Positions 1 to 6,960 of a stretch of DNA of 8,746 nucleotides are shown in pieces; position 1 is the first letter of the stretch, and the number at the start of each line of letters is the position of its first letter. Source of the DNA: Verrucomicrobiia bacterium (GTDB lineage: Bacteria > Verrucomicrobiota > Verrucomicrobiia > Verrucomicrobiales > Akkermansiaceae); the NCBI GenBank assembly GCA_947460915.1, contig CANHKJ010000116.1, forward strand, positions 1 through 8,746, given 5' to 3'. The notes beneath the pieces were generated by a model, which was given only the letters and a program-made list of their open reading frames with translations, was not told the DNA's origin and did not search any database. Made by a program: the position numbers and the translations under genes.

Positions 1-3000
1 GCGCCGATGAATACTTCACCCGTTCCACCCATCGTGGAGGAACCACCTGTTTGCGTAGCAGTTCCTGTCGATGTTGCTTCGCGAGCCAAATAGAAGTTTG
101 CTGTCACATTGAGAGTTCCGCTCGATAGATTCAGCGTGCCCGTAGTGCCACCATTTTTCCCGATGAACATCGGACCCGAGCTATTGACGGTTCCAGAACC
201 TTCGATCGTGAGGGTGCCTGACGAGGTTCCTACATCGCTGACGTTGAAGTCGCCATTGGAGTTATTCACCACGCCATTGTCCTTCACTGTCATGAAGCCT
301 GCAGCATTGCTGCTGTTGCCCACAGACAACCAGCCAGCGACTTTGTTGAGCGTGCCGCTATCTTGGACGATCACATTCGCTACGGAATTCGCTCCGTAAC
401 CGACGTTGAAGCGTCCATTGGATTGATAGACAGCAGTTCCACCGATCGTAATCGTTGAAATCGTATCATCGCCCAGTGACGCCATCGACGGGCCGTTCAC
501 GGTGAGTGTGCTGCTATCCAAGGTAAGCGCTGTGGTGTTGCTAGCAGTGGTGCCCAAACGGAACTGACCAGTGATGGCATTCGTTTGCGTGCCAGAGCCT
601 GCGAGCACTAGGCCACCTTGCGAGATCACATAACCAGGGGTAGCATCATTGTCACCAGTCATTGCCAACACGTTTGCACCGGGGTTAGTCAAGGTGAGCA
701 CGCCAGCGCCATTTTTTTGAAAACGTCCCACGGAAGTCATTGTGACCTGACCACTAAGAGTGAGATCATTGTCAATGCTGAGGGTGCTCAGAATCAGGTT
801 CGTAGCAGCATCCACGGTGTAGCCACGATTGATCGAAGTAGCAGGACCAGTATAGTCCAAGGTGCCACCCGCAAAAACCAGATTGTTAGAACTTGCCGAG
901 GAAGCTCCGATTGCGCTGGCGATGCCGCCATTGGCAAGTGCATCGACCGTCAAGGTGCCGCCTTCCAAGATGGTTGCTCCCGTGTAAGTGTTCACCAACC
1001 CCATGGTCAGAGTGCCACCACCTTGCTTCTTCAAGCTACCGATTCCGCCAATCGAGCCAGTGCCTGTCAAAGAGTACGAGTTGATGGCATCATGATTGAA
1101 TACCGTCGACGAAGGGGCTACAGCTACATTCAGCACGGGATCATAGCCTGTCGCGGTATTGTTGAATGTGACCAAGCCTCCATCCACATACACTTGAGCT
1201 GTAGCGGATGTCACAGCATTAAACCAATTGGCCGTCGTATTGACATCCCATACTTGGCCCGCAACCGTGCCCTCCCATTCATAGCTGGAGGCACTGGTGA
1301 TGTTGAGATCGATCGAAGTGCCCGTGTCAACAATCGTTGCGACTACGCCCGGAGGCAAGGTGCCGAGTTGGAACGAACCACTGCCTGTCTTACTGCCATA
1401 AGCAATGAGCGGAAATTGTCCCACTGTCAGACCTGTCGCCGCAACATTGATCGTCGTCACACCACTCACATCGAGAGCTCCCGTCGTGCGGATCGGAGCT
1501 CCCGAACTTGATGGATTACCGCCAGTAGCCAACGATAAGTTGATGGTCTTCGGATCAGCAGAAGATAAGGTCACTGCGCTGGGGACGATGCCTTCATCGA
1601 GAGAATTAACCTTCACTCCAAGAGTTGTATTGCCACTCACAGAGAGAGCACCACCACCAGTGAACGCAGTGGTCAAATTCAAAGTGCCAGCACTAAGAAC
1701 ATTGTCGCCGGCATAGGAACTTGCTCCGGTTAAACTCAACACGCCTGCACCTGTTTTGGTGACTCCGCCCGTTCCAGAAAAGGCTTGGGCTGATGCTAAG
1801 TTGAAACCAGCGCTATCGATCTTCAAGCCGCCCGCATCAACCACCGCCGTATCGAGGTCCGAAATGAAGGGCAGGGCCGTGGCTGTGGCAATTACCTGTG
1901 TGCCATTGAAAGTAACATTGGCCGTTCCATCACCCCCATCGATCAAACCTGTTTTCAATGTACCACCACTGAGATTAACGTTCGCATTGCCGCCACCATA
2001 GGTGCCGATGACAAATTGTGCCGTACGCACTTCTGCGTTGCTGCCCGCGCTCATGGTGAATGTAGCTGCATTGTTTTCTCCAATCCAAGTGATGCCACCA
2101 GTCACATTGAGCAAGCTGTTTCCAGACATTGTCATCGTGCCAGGTCCACTTGCGCCTACGATGAAATTGGAGCCACCACCCGTTTTGTTGAAGGTGCCTC
2201 CCGTCATGTTATAGACACCTGTGCCACCGTCGCGGCCGATGGCTATCCAGCTGTTGCACGAAATCGTGCCACCCGACTGCGTAACGATTCCATTTGAAGA
2301 GCCACCTTGACCCACCCAGAATTCATCATTCACCGAGACTGTGCCGGCACTCATGTTCATCGCTCCCGTTGCATTATCTGCCACGATGAAACGGCCACCA
2401 CCGTTTTTGGTCAAGGTGCCCCCCGTCATGTTCAATGTGCCATTGCCGCTTTCACGACCAATGATCGTCCAGTTGTTAGTGACAATCGCACCGCCACTGA
2501 TGGAGGTAATTCCTGTTGCGGAAGCGCCTTGACCGATCCATAACTCGTTGCAGGAAAAAGTTCCTGAGTCGATCAGCATCGTTCCTGCGCCATTGCGAGC
2601 AATGTTTACAAGGCCCGTTGCCGCCAAGCTACCCGTCGTATTGAGGCGGAGAGTACCGACACCACGATTCGCTGGATTTGTGTTAGCTGCCCAAGGGTAT
2701 CCACCCACACCCACATACATATCACCGCAGGTAGCACTGCCTGTACCTTGCCCCATTCCCGTCAGAGTGCCGCCGGAAGCGGAACTGTCAGCAAGGTTGT
2801 AGGTGCCATTTGCACCATCAGTGCCAAGGAAAATCCATGAACCATTGGCCGTAGAGATTGTGCCCGCATTTTGATCCAAACGACCGGCATTTCCCGGTCC
2901 CATGCCGATTTTCCAGTCACGGTTCGCGAACGATTCGCCAGCAGTCACAGAAGGAAAGTTCCCAGTTGCGACATTGACTAATGCATCACCATCGGGAGGA

Positions 3001-3161
3001 GCGCCTGCTCCCGGTGGCACGATTCCACCATTCCAGTTGCCGCCAACATTGATGTCCTGGCTTACCGAACCATTCCACACGATATCAACGGCAGTTGCGG
3101 AATATTGCAAAGTCACGGCCGAGGCCACGAACGAATAAATGAGAGATTTTTTGAGTTTCAT
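1..3161 (-). CDS. Secreted beta-helical repeat protein with autotransporter-associated beta-strand repeats (3' end outside window)
   Basis: The minus-strand frame starting at ATG 3161 stays open to the window edge, giving 1053 residues with no stop, so the C-terminus is missing. The N-terminus is a signal peptide: basic MKLKK, a hydrophobic stretch, and an ATA-type cleavage site before VDIVWNG. The rest is rich in Gly, Ser, Thr and Asn. Rungs of about 22-26 residues of the form GTLNMTGGT...WIGxxG run over residues 117-400 and return from about 920 to the edge, as expected for a right-handed beta-helix. Two segments match the autotransporter-associated beta-strand repeat (PATR/TIGR02601-like): GAGVLSLTGASSYAG near 470-493 and GGGTLTMGLVNTYTG near 714-738. 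WxG and NWxN motifs near residues 30-45 and 629-650 are typical of such proteins. It is probably exported and surface-bound or an adhesin. The anchoring domain (PEP-CTERM, beta-barrel or type IX sorting) cannot be seen. No Shine-Dalgarno is visible. Confidence 0.9.
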   Translation of the reverse strand, partial: MKLKKSLIYSFVASAVTLQYSATAVDIVWNGSVSQDINVGGNWNGGIVPPGAGAPPDGDALVNVATGNFPSVTAGESFANRDWKIGMGPGNAGRLDQNAGTISTANGSWIFLGTDGANGTYNLADSSASGGTLTGMGQGTGSATCGDMYVGVGGYPWAANTNPANRGVGTLRLNTTGSLAATGLVNIARNGAGTMLIDSGTFSCNELWIGQGASATGITSISGGAIVTNNWTIIGRESGNGTLNMTGGTLTKNGGGRFIVADNATGAMNMSAGTVSVNDEFWVGQGGSSNGIVTQSGGTISCNSWIAIGRDGGTGVYNMTGGTFNKTGGGSNFIVGASGPGTMTMSGNSLLNVTGGITWIGENNAATFTMSAGSNAEVRTAQFVIGTYGGGNANVNLSGGTLKTGLIDGGDGTANVTFNGTQVIATATALPFISDLDTAVVDAGGLKIDSAGFNLASAQAFSGTGGVTKTGAGVLSLTGASSYAGDNVLSAGTLNLTTAFTGGGALSVSGNTTLGVKVNSLDEGIVPSAVTLSSADPKTINLSLATGGNPSSSGAPIRTTGALDVSGVTTINVAATGLTVGQFPLIAYGSKTGSGSFQLGTLPPGVVATIVDTGTSIDLNITSASSYEWEGTVAGQVWDVNTTANWFNAVTSATAQVYVDGGLVTFNNTATGYDPVLNVAVAPSSTVFNHDAINSYSLTGTGSIGGIGSLKKQGGGTLTMGLVNTYTGATILEGGTLTVDALANGGIASAIGASSASSNNLVFAGGTLDYTGPATSINRGYTVDAATNLILSTLSIDNDLTLSGQVTMTSVGRFQKNGAGVLTLTNPGANVLAMTGDNDATPGYVISQGGLVLAGSGTQTNAITGQFRLGTTASNTTALTLDSSTLTVNGPSMASLGDDTISTITIGGTAVYQSNGRFNVGYGANSVANVIVQDSGTLNKVAGWLSVGNSSNAAGFMTVKDNGVVNNSNGDFNVSDVGTSSGTLTIEGSGTVNSSGPMFIGKNGGTTGTLNLSSGTLNVTANFYLAREATSTGTATQTGGSSTMGGTGEVFIG
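2088..2540 (-). repeat. Tandem 74-residue (222-bp) internal duplication in the beta-helical protein
   Basis: Tryptophans at residues 208 and 282, and at 231 and 305, are each exactly 74 residues apart. The flanks match: ELWIGQGAS with EFWVGQGGS, NNWTIIGRESG with NSWIAIGRDGG, and NMTGGTLTKNGGG with NMTGGTFNKTGGG. At DNA level, the 20 bases at 2413-2432 and 2191-2210 differ at one position and are 222 bp apart. Each unit equals three beta-helix rungs. A more diverged copy seems to precede residue 208. The pattern indicates growth by unequal crossing-over or slippage rather than old divergence alone. Confidence 0.8.
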
Positions 3162-3170
3162 GATTGTACT

Positions 3171-3192
3171 TGGGTTTTATTCTATGGGTTTT
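3171..3192 (-). repeat. Two AAAACCCA direct repeats in the leader of the repeat-protein gene
   Basis: Read in the gene's direction, AAAACCCA occurs twice, at 3192-3185 and 3178-3171, with a 14-bp period, ending 9 bases before the ATG. The leader has no Shine-Dalgarno. The 78-bp gap to the halogenase stop contains no other gene and no hairpin followed by a T-run that I can see. The same AAACCCA word is repeated in front of the halogenase. Confidence 0.5.
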
Positions 3193-3239
3193 GTATCAGT
3201 TATCTAATGTTGACGGGAGAGATTTGGTTGCGAAAAATT

Positions 3240-4751
3240 TCATTGAGGGATGAGAGGCTGTGCATCGGAATTCCATTGCCATCCAGGATGGTGGACAAAA
3301 TAGAGGGCTTCTTTGACAGTCATCGCCTGTGAGGCAATGGCGCGATTTTGAGCCTGCGCGCTGCGCCAAATGTTCCACTCTGCCTCGGTTGGAGTGCTAC
3401 GGTTTTGGTAGGGCACTTTGTTGCCGACCATCATGACAAGATAGCCTTCCATGCCAAAGTCCGTTCCCGTATGCGGCAAGGTGTGACGACCGAATCCCGT
3501 CGGACCATTTTCGCGATAAAATGCGAGGAGTTCCTGCAATCCAGAGATATCAGTTTCCTCACGACAAGCTTTCCAATACGGCGTATCCATGCGCGTATTC
3601 GCATAGTAGTGCAGCGCGAGGAAATTGCGGATCTCCTCCCATGTATTCCATAGCGCTTTGTTAAACAAGTTGCGGAACGTTTCCGTTGGCTTTAAGTTCG
3701 AATGCAGCAAAAATTCCACCAAGGTCTGTGATTCCGAGCAGACAACCATCAAGGCCGTGGCTTCGAGCGGCTCCACAAATCCACCGGCATTGCCAATGGC
3801 CACGACATTGTCCACCCACATGCGCTTGTAGCAACCCGAGCGGAATTTCACCACCCGCGGTGACTTCGGTGCTCTCGGGTTTTTGCGGGTAAATTCCTCG
3901 GCCGCTTGATCATCCGAGATGAAATGCGACGAATACACATAGCCACGGTTGACGTGGTGCTCGTGCTCGATCTGCCAAGCCCAGCCCGAATCCATGGTTT
4001 CAGCCGTCGTGTAGGGCAAAATTGGTTCGTCCGCACCTCGCTCCCAACCACCGACCACGGCCCGATCACAGAACAATGATTTATCAAAGCTCACAAATGG
4101 CTCCTCCAATGTTTTGCCTAACAACTCGCTATGGAAGCCGCTGGAATCGACATAAAAATCCGCTTCAAACTTTCTGCCATCTTCCGTGAAAACTGCCGAA
4201 ATTCCCTTTGGCCCGCGCTCTGCGCCGACGACTTTGCCATCGATGATTTCCACGCCAATCGCCCGAGCGTAGCGCTCCAAGCATTCCACCAAATTCACAT
4301 TCTCAATGTGAAAAGCATGCCATGGTTGCACATCGGGAGCGCCATTCGCTTGGCGAGCAAATACTTTGCCTTGCTCCATCATTGCCACAGGAACATCCAC
4401 CGCAGAGAAATCATCGTCGCAGTAGTAGCCGTTAGGCTTTGGCAACGCACTCCATTGTGCATCTAACTGCTGGGAAAACCCGTAGTAAAACTCCTTGCGC
4501 TCGCCCCAGAGAAAGCGAATGCCCAACTTCCATGTGGGTTTGGCAATCGCGTAAAACTCCTTGCGACTGATGCCCAAATAGTCAAACAAATGACGCGGAA
4601 AATTCGGCGTCGTGCCCTCGCCCACACCAATGATCCCAATCTCAGGACTACGCACAATCGTGACACGCACCTGCGGGATTTTTCTCTTGATCGTTAATGC
4701 CGCGATTAAGCCTGCACTGCCCGATCCTAACACAAGGATAGACTGAATCAT
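3240..4751 (-). CDS. Flavin-dependent halogenase, tryptophan halogenase family
   Basis: This 503-residue protein belongs to the FADH2-dependent halogenases related to PrnA and RebH, which oxidise chloride or bromide to hypohalous acid and halogenate an electron-rich aromatic substrate. The dinucleotide-binding GSGSAG is at residues 9-14, right after the first beta strand, which fixes the start. GVGEGTTP follows at 42-49. K75 in TWKLGIRF corresponds to the catalytic lysine (K79 of PrnA). WAWQI at 257-261 is the W-x-W-x-I signature, with Glu in place of the usual Pro. GFVEPLEAT at 324-332 holds the conserved glutamate (E330, likely E346 of PrnA), but the usual F-x-x-P-x-x-S-x-G reads F-x-x-P-x-x-A-x-A. 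Length is close to the family norm of about 500-540. No flavin reductase or biosynthetic gene is nearby, so the substrate is unknown. Its own upstream control region suggests separate transcription, perhaps continuing into the repeat-protein gene 78 bp downstream. Confidence 0.92.
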   Translation of the reverse strand: MIQSILVLGSGSAGLIAALTIKRKIPQVRVTIVRSPEIGIIGVGEGTTPNFPRHLFDYLGISRKEFYAIAKPTWKLGIRFLWGERKEFYYGFSQQLDAQWSALPKPNGYYCDDDFSAVDVPVAMMEQGKVFARQANGAPDVQPWHAFHIENVNLVECLERYARAIGVEIIDGKVVGAERGPKGISAVFTEDGRKFEADFYVDSSGFHSELLGKTLEEPFVSFDKSLFCDRAVVGGWERGADEPILPYTTAETMDSGWAWQIEHEHHVNRGYVYSSHFISDDQAAEEFTRKNPRAPKSPRVVKFRSGCYKRMWVDNVVAIGNAGGFVEPLEATALMVVCSESQTLVEFLLHSNLKPTETFRNLFNKALWNTWEEIRNFLALHYYANTRMDTPYWKACREETDISGLQELLAFYRENGPTGFGRHTLPHTGTDFGMEGYLVMMVGNKVPYQNRSTPTEAEWNIWRSAQAQNRAIASQAMTVKEALYFVHHPGWQWNSDAQPLIPQ

Positions 4752-4771
4752 GGGTTTGGGTTTGGGTTTGG
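4751..4771 (-). repeat. TGGGTT microsatellite abutting the halogenase start codon
   Basis: Three and a half copies of TGGGTT on the plus strand (AACCCA in the mRNA sense) begin at the first base of the halogenase ATG and fill the space where a Shine-Dalgarno would lie. Tract length could change by slippage. It lies outside the coding frame, so any effect would be on initiation or transcription rather than on reading frame. Confidence 0.8.
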
Positions 4772-4785
4772 TAAAACGTTATTCG

Positions 4786-4818
4786 CACGAATACTTTCGT
4801 GTAGTATTCATTACACGA
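4786..4818. promoter_or_regulatory. Three interlocked perfect inverted repeats upstream of the halogenase
   Basis: Within 33 bp there are three perfect inverted repeats: CACGAA-N4-TTCGTG (4786-4801), GAATACT-N7-AGTATTC (4789-4809) and TCGTGTA-N8-TACACGA (4797-4818). They share bases, so only one can pair at a time. They lie 35-67 bp upstream of the start codon. Either they are a compound operator with CACGA/TCGTG half-sites for a dimeric regulator, or they form alternative hairpins in the 5' leader. A looser relative, CACGATACTTGTG, lies at 4862-4874. Confidence 0.6.
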
Positions 4819-4854
4819 GCAAGATACCAAGCCAGAAATCACATGTCAATGAGA

Positions 4855-4884
4855 TTTTGCGCACGATACTTGTGTTTTTGCGCA
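4855..4884. promoter_or_regulatory. Pair of 9-bp direct repeats TTTTGCGCA, 21 bp apart
   Basis: TTTTGCGCA occurs at 4855-4863 and 4876-4884. The 21-bp period is two helical turns, so both copies face the same side of the DNA. The second copy lies in the perfect palindrome TTGCGCAA. Position 104-134 bp upstream of the halogenase start suits an activator or repressor site. The remaining part of the 205-bp gap (4885-4956) holds no gene. It contains a run of eight A on the plus strand at 4931-4938, just past the stop of the upstream gene. Confidence 0.45.
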
Positions 4885-4956
4885 ATAATTACCGCAAGGA
4901 TGACTACTGGAAAAGTTCTGATCGCTATACAAAAAAAATGCCTTCTCGACGAAACA

Positions 4957-5529
4957 TCACTTAGGCCACTGGAAACGCTCACGCCAAGATGGACCGAGTT
5001 GCGCGCGCGGTATGCGGCTCATGCCATCTTTGTGCGTGATCTCAAGGTGGTAGGCGGTGACTTTTTTGATTACCACATCAGCATACTTCTTGCCGCCAAT
5101 AGTTTCGAGACGCGGCATTGCCTCGCCGATGGCTTGGTTCCAGACAGCAAGTTGATATTTTTTGCGGTATTGCGCAATCTCAGACTCCAGCTTCGAAATG
5201 CCCGCCATCAAACCGGGAATCACCGTGCGCTTTTCTGCGATGATTTCCTGATTGAGTTGAACTTCCTTGAGCAAACGAGCTTGTGTGGAATCAAACGATT
5301 CCACTTGCTTGCGTCGATCAGTATAGCGCTGCTCCAACAATTCCTTGCGATCTTCCAGATCAGCAATCTGCTCGGCTTGGTAGGCGATATCTTGAATCAA
5401 ATCCGTCTTGCGTGAGGAAAATCCCATCCGTTTGTCCGCCATAACTCCCATGGCGACAGTGAAAAGCACGAGCATGACGATCCCAAACAGGATGCCAAAA
5501 ACTCCGGCCTCATTATCACTTCCCAACAT
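4957..5529 (-). CDS. Single-pass membrane coiled-coil protein with C-terminal HxDG module
   Basis: The 190-residue protein is not a family I can name. Residues 9-30 form one hydrophobic helix; 40-130 is a charged heptad-rich coiled coil; 134-190 is the shared module, with GEAMP (135-139), GxxYxxV (146-152), H166-K-D-G169, SRI (171-173) and a terminal RFQW. The acidic residues D5 and E7 before the helix and the basic K33, R34, R40 and K41 after it predict, by the positive-inside rule, that the coiled coil is cytoplasmic, opposite to the protein encoded just upstream. It starts 26 bp after that gene's stop behind a Shine-Dalgarno, so it is probably co-transcribed and translationally coupled. 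It is the last gene of the four-gene coiled-coil cluster. A role in envelope organisation is only a guess. Confidence 0.85.
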   Translation of the reverse strand: MLGSDNEAGVFGILFGIVMLVLFTVAMGVMADKRMGFSSRKTDLIQDIAYQAEQIADLEDRKELLEQRYTDRRKQVESFDSTQARLLKEVQLNQEIIAEKRTVIPGLMAGISKLESEIAQYRKKYQLAVWNQAIGEAMPRLETIGGKKYADVVIKKVTAYHLEITHKDGMSRIPRAQLGPSWRERFQWPK

Positions 5530-5536
5530 GCAATTT

Positions 5537-5540
5537 CCTC
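5537..5540 (-). promoter_or_regulatory. Shine-Dalgarno GAGG for the 190-residue membrane protein
   Basis: In the mRNA sense, GAGGAAATTGC directly precedes ATG 5529, leaving 7 bases between GAGG and the start. This is the only well-placed ribosome binding site among the six minus-strand genes here, and it supports the chosen start. Confidence 0.6.
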
Positions 5541-5555
5541 ATTGAGCCAGCTCGA

Positions 5556-6572
5556 TTATTTCGGCTTTTTCTGCGCTTCCATCTCTAAAGTGCGCAAGCG
5601 CAACTGCAAGGCTTTCACCTCGGCCTCACGTTTGGCGCGCTCTGCCCGATACTGTGTTTGATACTCAGGAAAGCTCCGTATTTTGGCACGTTCCGCCTCG
5701 ATTGCGTCTTGGCAGTCTTGAATCTGAGAGCGGTATCGCGGTGTCTGCCGCAGACCCGCTTTGTTCACCTCAGCAGCAATCATATTTTGCAGGCCTTGGA
5801 TTTTGTTTTCAAGTCCTTGAATGCGAGCCTGCGCTTGGCTATGGTCTTGCGCTTTGCTGTTGTAGAAACCCTCCGATTCACGAATTTTCGAGTTGATAAA
5901 ATCAATGCTGCCGCGGATTTCTGTCATGTCTGCGGCGGCGCCTAGACCTTCAACCACTGTGTGCTCTTGTTTGTAAAGCGCATCCGCCAATTCCTTCGTG
6001 AACTGAAAACGATCGGCGAGATCGTCGGGCATTTCATTCCAAGCGATGGCTTTGCTCCCGTCTGCGTGTCCGATGTTCGTGCGTAGGTCATCGATTTTAT
6101 TGATTTTCACTCCTTTGTAGGTGACGCCTGATTTCGTGGTTAATTCCGGAAGCTTCTCGCCAATGGCACGAGCGCGTTCTGCTTTGCGATACGCCGCTTT
6201 GTATGTTTCCCACTCACTCTGCATCGTTGCGATGCTCGTTTCGGCATCGGAAATTTCAGTTTTCATTTCATCAATGCGAGTTTGGCGCAGAGCGATTTGG
6301 CGCTCAAGGCCGACGACTTCATCGGAGAGCTTCACTCGCTCTTTGCTTTTCTCGATGGTGTCCTTTTGCATGATGATGGACTTTTCATAACTCTCGATCT
6401 GACCGCCTTGATCGCGGATGATCGACTCAATGGTCTTGTCGCCACCTTGCATTTCCTCATCAAAAACCAGCAAGTAGAGCGAGCCAAAGCCGACAAGCAC
6501 AACGAGTGCAAGGCCGGTGCCAATCACTCCCGGGCCACGGGAGCTCGTAAACATATCATCAAACATTCCCAT
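5556..6572 (-). CDS. Single-pass membrane protein with two coiled-coil regions flanking the HxDG module
   Basis: This 338-residue protein is not a family I can name. A short N-terminus with R12 precedes a hydrophobic helix at residues 15-37, followed at once by acidic DEE, which predicts a signal anchor with the bulk in the periplasm. Residues 45-135 are heptad-rich coiled coil. The shared module covers 137-192: GEKLP (138-142), GxxYxxV (149-155), H169-A-D-G172 and RFQF (188-191). A second, very charged coiled coil fills 193-338. It is the longest of the three module proteins and the only one with helical sequence on both sides. The gap to the lipoprotein gene upstream is 61 bp, with a T-rich leader and no Shine-Dalgarno. 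A second in-frame ATG two codons later (6566) is an alternative start. It probably oligomerises and may partner the neighbouring coiled-coil proteins; this is inference from context. Confidence 0.87.
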   Translation of the reverse strand: MGMFDDMFTSSRGPGVIGTGLALVVLVGFGSLYLLVFDEEMQGGDKTIESIIRDQGGQIESYEKSIIMQKDTIEKSKERVKLSDEVVGLERQIALRQTRIDEMKTEISDAETSIATMQSEWETYKAAYRKAERARAIGEKLPELTTKSGVTYKGVKINKIDDLRTNIGHADGSKAIAWNEMPDDLADRFQFTKELADALYKQEHTVVEGLGAAADMTEIRGSIDFINSKIRESEGFYNSKAQDHSQAQARIQGLENKIQGLQNMIAAEVNKAGLRQTPRYRSQIQDCQDAIEAERAKIRSFPEYQTQYRAERAKREAEVKALQLRLRTLEMEAQKKPK

Positions 6573-6606
6573 AATCGTGAATCAGGTAAAAAAGTAACTA
6601 GTAAAA
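6573..6606 (-). promoter_or_regulatory. T-rich leader without Shine-Dalgarno, similar to that of the 108-residue lipoprotein gene
   Basis: In the gene's direction the leader begins TTTTACT-N2-TT-N2-TTTTTT and reaches the ATG 34 bases after its first T. The leader at 6995-6961 has the same arrangement and reaches its ATG after 35 bases. Both also contain CTGATTCA. Such U-rich leaders could recruit ribosomes through protein S1 in place of a Shine-Dalgarno; alternatively the similarity is left from gene duplication. Confidence 0.35.
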
Positions 6607-6633
6607 GTGTCAGGGTGAAAATTCGCTTCGAGA

Positions 6634-6960
6634 TTAGCGATTTACCGGATATTTGCGCTGGTATTGGGCAAATTCATCTTCCAGACCACGCTTTTTCGCC
6701 TGAAGTGTGGTAATATCCTTTTCGAGCTTGGCCATTTCTTCGTTCTGAAGCTCGACTTTTTTCTTAGTATCGGCCAACTCATCGCTGCGATCCGCTGGCA
6801 AAGCATTGATTTTCTCGCTCAAAATGTTCATTTCCCCTTCGAGGCGAGCGATTTCCGCCTTCTGTTCCTCGCGCTGCTTGACCAAAGCGGGATCATCTTT
6901 GCAAGAGTTAAGCGAGAAGGCACACAGGACCATGAGAAGGGTAATCGAACGGTATTTCAT
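6634..6960 (-). CDS. Small coiled-coil lipoprotein lacking the HxDG module
   Basis: The 108-residue protein has a short signal peptide ending in the lipobox L17-N-S-C20, so it should be processed by signal peptidase II and acylated on Cys20. Lys at +2 rather than Asp suggests transport to the outer membrane, if the enterobacterial sorting rule applies. The mature part, 21-104, is almost all charged heptads (KAEIARLEGEMNIL, MAKLEKDITTL) with a short break around LPADRSD at 54-60. It ends EFAQYQRKYPVNR, which aligns with the coiled-coil end EIAQYRKKY of the 190-residue protein just where the shared module would begin. Its start also resembles that of the 302-residue lipoprotein (SLNSCKDD and SLSSCKKD). 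It therefore looks like a module-less paralogue. Architecture resembles Lpp-like or YlcH-like small coiled-coil lipoproteins only in a general way. Confidence 0.85.
   Translation of the reverse strand: MKYRSITLLMVLCAFSLNSCKDDPALVKQREEQKAEIARLEGEMNILSEKINALPADRSDELADTKKKVELQNEEMAKLEKDITTLQAKKRGLEDEFAQYQRKYPVNR

Noticed and set aside
618..1511. Plus-strand open frame of 297 codons
   Set aside because: It is antisense to the long repeat-protein frame; its translation is rich in Arg, His, Ser and Cys with no domain, as expected from the opposite strand of a Gly/Thr/Ser-repeat gene.
1..3161. CRISPR array
   Set aside because: The recurring similar DNA words lie in one open coding frame, vary in sequence and encode beta-helix rungs; there are no identical repeats with unique spacers.
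4751..4771. Telomere-like repeat
   Set aside because: TGGGTT repeats resemble telomeric units, but three and a half copies inside a bacterial gene cluster are a short microsatellite, not a chromosome end.
4931..4956. Terminator after the coiled-coil cluster
   Set aside because: There is a run of eight T in the transcript about 20 bases after the stop, but the only stems I can draw have 3-4 bp, so an intrinsic terminator is not supported.
4750..5415. Plus-strand open frame of 221 codons
   Set aside because: It runs antisense over the 190-residue membrane protein and across the halogenase control region; no recognisable domain, and the minus-strand protein has clear architecture.
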